Of a DNA stretch of 8,834 nucleotides, positions 6,839-8,834 are shown one piece after another; position 1 is the stretch's first letter, and every line of letters begins with the position of its first letter. The stretch is from Gemmobacter sp. (lineage in GTDB: Bacteria; Pseudomonadota; Alphaproteobacteria; Rhodobacterales; Rhodobacteraceae). The notes under the pieces were generated by a model that was not told where the DNA came from, searched no databases, and saw only the letters and a list, made by a program, of their open reading frames with translations. Both the position numbers and the translations under genes were made by a program. Where the stretch lies: contig JAUSPL010000430.1 in NCBI GenBank assembly GCA_030656535.1, positions 1-8,834 on the forward strand, read 5' to 3'.

Positions 6839-7180
6839 ATGATTGATTGGGGCCGCGTTGAATCGCTGCGGGCCGAACTCGGGAACGATGACTTTGGCGA
6901 GGTTGTCGATCTGTTCCTTGAGGAAGTGGAAGAGGTAATCGCCCGGCTGAAGCGCAAGCCGGACCCTGCAAGCTATGAAGAGGACCTCCACTTCCTCAAG
7001 GGTGGCGCACTGAACTTGGGCTTTCGGGCACTGAGCGACGCGTGTCACGAAGGCGAGCGCCGGGCTGCTGATGGCAGACCCGAGACGGTCGACATAAATC
7101 TGGTGATCGAGCTTTATCAGAAATCGCGGATCAGTTTTCTTCAAGGCTCGAAAGACGCACGACGGCGCAGCGCCGGATAG
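6839..7180 (+). CDS. Single-domain histidine phosphotransfer (Hpt) protein
   Basis: A 113-aa soluble protein made almost entirely of one Hpt four-helix domain. The phosphorylatable residue is His51 in HFLKGGALNLGF (51-62), matching the H-x-LKG-x5-G signature. An acidic helix rich in Glu and Asp (about 17-35) precedes it. Hpt proteins carry a phosphoryl group between receivers, or between a hybrid kinase and a response regulator, and have no enzymatic output. The ATG at 6839 is chosen because GGGGG lies eight bases ahead and it starts directly with the domain; an upstream GTG/TTG-type start would add only 13 unlikely residues. The divergent receiver-phosphatase is the obvious candidate partner. 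No histidine kinase is in the window. Its stop is six bases from the end of ilvA on the other strand. Confidence 0.88.
   Translation: MIDWGRVESLRAELGNDDFGEVVDLFLEEVEEVIARLKRKPDPASYEEDLHFLKGGALNLGFRALSDACHEGERRAADGRPETVDINLVIELYQKSRISFLQGSKDARRRSAG
7163..7175. repeat. GC-rich palindrome at the convergent Hpt/ilvA ends
   Basis: CGGCGCAGCGCCG is a perfect 13-base inverted repeat around a central A, within the last codons of the Hpt gene and just beyond the ilvA stop. It could act as a weak bidirectional RNA hairpin or end-stabilising structure. There is no T-run on either side, so it is not called an intrinsic terminator. Confidence 0.3.
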
Positions 7181-7186
7181 GCGGGA

Positions 7187-8434
7187 TCAGATCAGGAATT
7201 CGGATAGGGTTTCATCGCTGGTAATGTCACGCCAGGCAAAAGCTGCCGCGTCAAGCCGCGCAAAAAGGGTGGTAAAGTTTTCGGGGCGCTTCGTTTCAAT
7301 ACCAATCAAGACTGACCCGAAGTTGCGAGCAGACTTTTTGAGATACTCAAATCTGGCGATGTCATCATCGGGGCCGAGCATCGACAAGAACTCCCGCAGC
7401 GCGCCAGGTCGCTGTGGCATACGCAGGATGAAATACTTCTTGACGCCTGAATACCTCTGCGCGCGCTCTTTGACCTCGGGCAAACGTTCAAAGTCGAAAT
7501 TTCCGCCAGAGGTGATGCAAACGACGGTTTTACCCCGAATCAGGTCTGCCAGCTCTGGCAAGACATCCACCGACAACGCGCCAGCGGGTTCCAGCACGAT
7601 GCCCTCAACGTTCAGCATTTCCAACATGGTGACGCAGATGCGATCCTCGGGTGCCAGAAGGACATGAGATGGATCAACGCCGGACAGCGCCGCAAAGGTC
7701 AGATCGCCCAAACGCGCAACGGCCGCTCCGTCAACAAAGCTGTTAACCTTGGCCAATGTCACGGGATGACCAGCAGCCAACGCGCCCGCAAGACTCGCGC
7801 CACCCAGGGGTTCAACAAAACGAAATTCGGTCGTCGGTGCAGCCTCGGCCATATAGCCGGTCACACCCGAAGCAAGGCCACCACCGCCCACCGGCAAGAT
7901 AACCAGATCAGGGGCAGCGCCAAGCTGGTCCATGATTTCGACCGCCACGGTGGACTGACCTTCAATCACGTCCGCATCGTCAAAGGGCGACAGAAAGTGC
8001 GCGCCTTGACGGGCGCAATAGGCCTTGGCGGCAGCCAGTGTCTGATCGAAATAGTCACCTGTCAGCACTATTTCGACGGCCTGTTGGCCAAAAACCCGCG
8101 TCTTGTCTATCTTTTGTTGCGGCGTCGTGACGGGCATGAAGATCGTGCCCTTGACCCCAAAGTGCCGGCAGGAATAGGCCACGCCCTGCGCGTGATTACC
8201 TGCGCTGGCGCAGACGAACTGCTTTTGCGACGGGTTTGCAGCACGCACTTTACGCATCGCATTGACAGCACCTCGGATCTTGTAAGACCGCACAGGTGAA
8301 AGATCTTCGCGTTTCAGCCAGATTTCCGCACCATAGCGGGCGGACAGGTGGTCATTGCGCTGCAATGGCGTCGAGTCGAACAGATCGCGCAAAGCGGCAA
8401 CTGCAGCACGGGAGTTTTCGGTAAACTGGTTCAT
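7187..8434 (-). CDS. ilvA: Threonine dehydratase (threonine ammonia-lyase), short biosynthetic form
   Basis: A 415-aa PLP enzyme that deaminates L-threonine to 2-oxobutanoate, the first committed step of isoleucine synthesis. The PLP-binding lysine is Lys52 in SYKIRGA (50-56). SAGNHAQG (77-84), the glycine loop GGGGL (183-187) that grips the cofactor phosphate, and SGGNFD (309-314) are all in place. Residues about 333-415 form one ACT-like regulatory domain, so this is the roughly 415-aa form rather than the 514-aa E. coli enzyme with two such domains; isoleucine feedback is plausible but not shown. The absence of a long frame before 8434 makes the ATG there the only sensible start, although its nearest purine-rich site, AGGGA, lies an unusually distant 13 bases upstream. 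It diverges from argG. Confidence 0.95.
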   Translation of the reverse strand: MNQFTENSRAAVAALRDLFDSTPLQRNDHLSARYGAEIWLKREDLSPVRSYKIRGAVNAMRKVRAANPSQKQFVCASAGNHAQGVAYSCRHFGVKGTIFMPVTTPQQKIDKTRVFGQQAVEIVLTGDYFDQTLAAAKAYCARQGAHFLSPFDDADVIEGQSTVAVEIMDQLGAAPDLVILPVGGGGLASGVTGYMAEAAPTTEFRFVEPLGGASLAGALAAGHPVTLAKVNSFVDGAAVARLGDLTFAALSGVDPSHVLLAPEDRICVTMLEMLNVEGIVLEPAGALSVDVLPELADLIRGKTVVCITSGGNFDFERLPEVKERAQRYSGVKKYFILRMPQRPGALREFLSMLGPDDDIARFEYLKKSARNFGSVLIGIETKRPENFTTLFARLDAAAFAWRDITSDETLSEFLI

Positions 8435-8570
8435 GTGCGGGACGGTATCCCTGTGAACGTACGGCGTCCATAAGGCAATTCAGTCGTATCAAGACCTGAG
8501 CGCACCCCTTGTTCCCTTTGGTGAAAGTCAATAGACCGGACCTCAAGTTTTCCCTGACGGAGTGCCGCCC
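8435..8570. promoter_or_regulatory. Divergent control region between ilvA and argG
   Basis: This 136-base gap must hold promoters for both genes. Toward ilvA there is a weak pair, TTGATA then TATGGA, but with only 14 bases between them, and separately a near-consensus TTGACT without a matching -10. Toward argG a loose TTGTTC / TAGACC pair with 17-base spacing is visible (8509-8537). A short hairpin, GGGA-TACCG-TCCC on the ilvA strand (8439-8451), contains the only ribosome-site-like sequence of ilvA. None of these is strong. I saw no leader peptide with runs of isoleucine or arginine codons. Confidence 0.35.
8559..8562 (+). promoter_or_regulatory. Shine-Dalgarno site for argG
   Basis: GGAG, eight bases before the ATG at 8571. 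It fixes the start of the truncated argG reading frame. Confidence 0.65.
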
Positions 8571-8834
8571 ATGTCTGCTGTCCAGACCGCGCCAAAAAAG
8601 GTCGTTCTTGCCTATTCCGGGGGTCTTGATACCTCTATCATCCTCAAGTGGCTGCAAACCGAATATGGCTGCGAAGTGGTAACATTTACCGCTGATCTTG
8701 GTCAGGGCGAAGAGCTGGAGCCTGCGCGTCAAAAGGCGCTGTTGTTGGGCATCAAGGCCGAAAATATCCACATCGTCGACGTGCGTGAAGAGTTTGTACG
8801 CGACTTCGTGTTCCCGATGTTCCGCGCCAATGCG
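8571..8834 (+). CDS. argG: Argininosuccinate synthase, N-terminal part (cut by window end)
   Basis: The first 88 codons of the enzyme that joins citrulline and aspartate with ATP to give argininosuccinate, the penultimate step of arginine synthesis, in the cytoplasm. After a short leader, the ATP pyrophosphatase P-loop AYSGGLDTS (residues 14-22) appears, followed by the conserved FTADLGQGEE block (39-48), both hallmarks of ArgG. The frame is open to the last base of the window with no disruption. The usual length is around 400 aa, so most of the gene lies beyond the edge. The ATG at 8571 has GGAG eight bases ahead. It diverges from ilvA, so two amino-acid pathways share one control region, though joint regulation is not evident. 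Confidence 0.96.
   Translation, partial: MSAVQTAPKKVVLAYSGGLDTSIILKWLQTEYGCEVVTFTADLGQGEELEPARQKALLLGIKAENIHIVDVREEFVRDFVFPMFRANA

Noticed and set aside
8435..8570. Attenuation leader peptide or riboswitch for ilvA or argG
   Set aside because: No short frame with a run of isoleucine, threonine or arginine codons and no extended paired structure was seen in the 136-base gap.
1..8834. Mobile element, CRISPR array, tRNA, phage or defence system
   Set aside because: No transposase, terminal inverted repeats, regularly spaced repeats, tRNA-like fold or defence-type domain was found. All long frames fit common chromosomal families and no local change in composition suggests transfer.

Overview
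The window looks like an ordinary chromosomal stretch from an alphaproteobacterium, most likely of the Rhodobacteraceae (roseobacter-type). That placement rests on gene content and protein style (Hsp33, CoA-type Nudix, HD-less CCA enzyme and a paired ABC exporter in one run, plus a receiver-PP2C phosphatase beside a single-domain Hpt protein), on moderately high GC by eye, and on tight 4-base stop/start overlaps. It was not tested by any database search, and the genus cannot be told. I see no mobile element, CRISPR array, tRNA, rRNA or clear intrinsic terminator, and no gene-free stretch longer than about 200 bases.

Layout. From 1 to 4900 everything is on the minus strand. Read in transcription order: hslO (Hsp33), a NudL-like CoA pyrophosphatase, cca, and two ABC half-transporters, the second cut by the window start. 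hslO/Nudix, Nudix/cca and ABC-1/ABC-2 are each joined by a 4-base overlap. cca and ABC-1 are 58 bases apart, so this is probably one operon. A second, unrelated Nudix hydrolase (4975-5409, plus) diverges from hslO across 74 bases. Those bases hold a good match to the alphaproteobacterial heat-shock (RpoH-type) promoter reading into hslO.

From 5395 to 7180 lies a signalling pair: a response regulator fused to a PP2C/SpoIIE-type phosphatase (minus) and a small histidine phosphotransfer (Hpt) protein (plus). They diverge from an AT-rich control region. The pair resembles the input arm of a partner-switching system such as RbaY of Rhodobacter capsulatus. No kinase, STAS or anti-sigma gene is in view.

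From 7187 to the end are two amino-acid biosynthesis genes, ilvA (minus) and the first 88 codons of argG (plus), diverging across 136 bases.

How they fit together: the left half is a stress and housekeeping operon (redox chaperone, nucleotide/CoA sanitation, tRNA 3'-end repair, export). The centre is a phosphorelay output module, and the right end is core metabolism. The gene families are all known. The points that merit checking are regulatory: the shared hslO/Nudix control DNA, the wiring of the phosphatase/Hpt pair, and the overlapping or nearly touching convergent gene ends.
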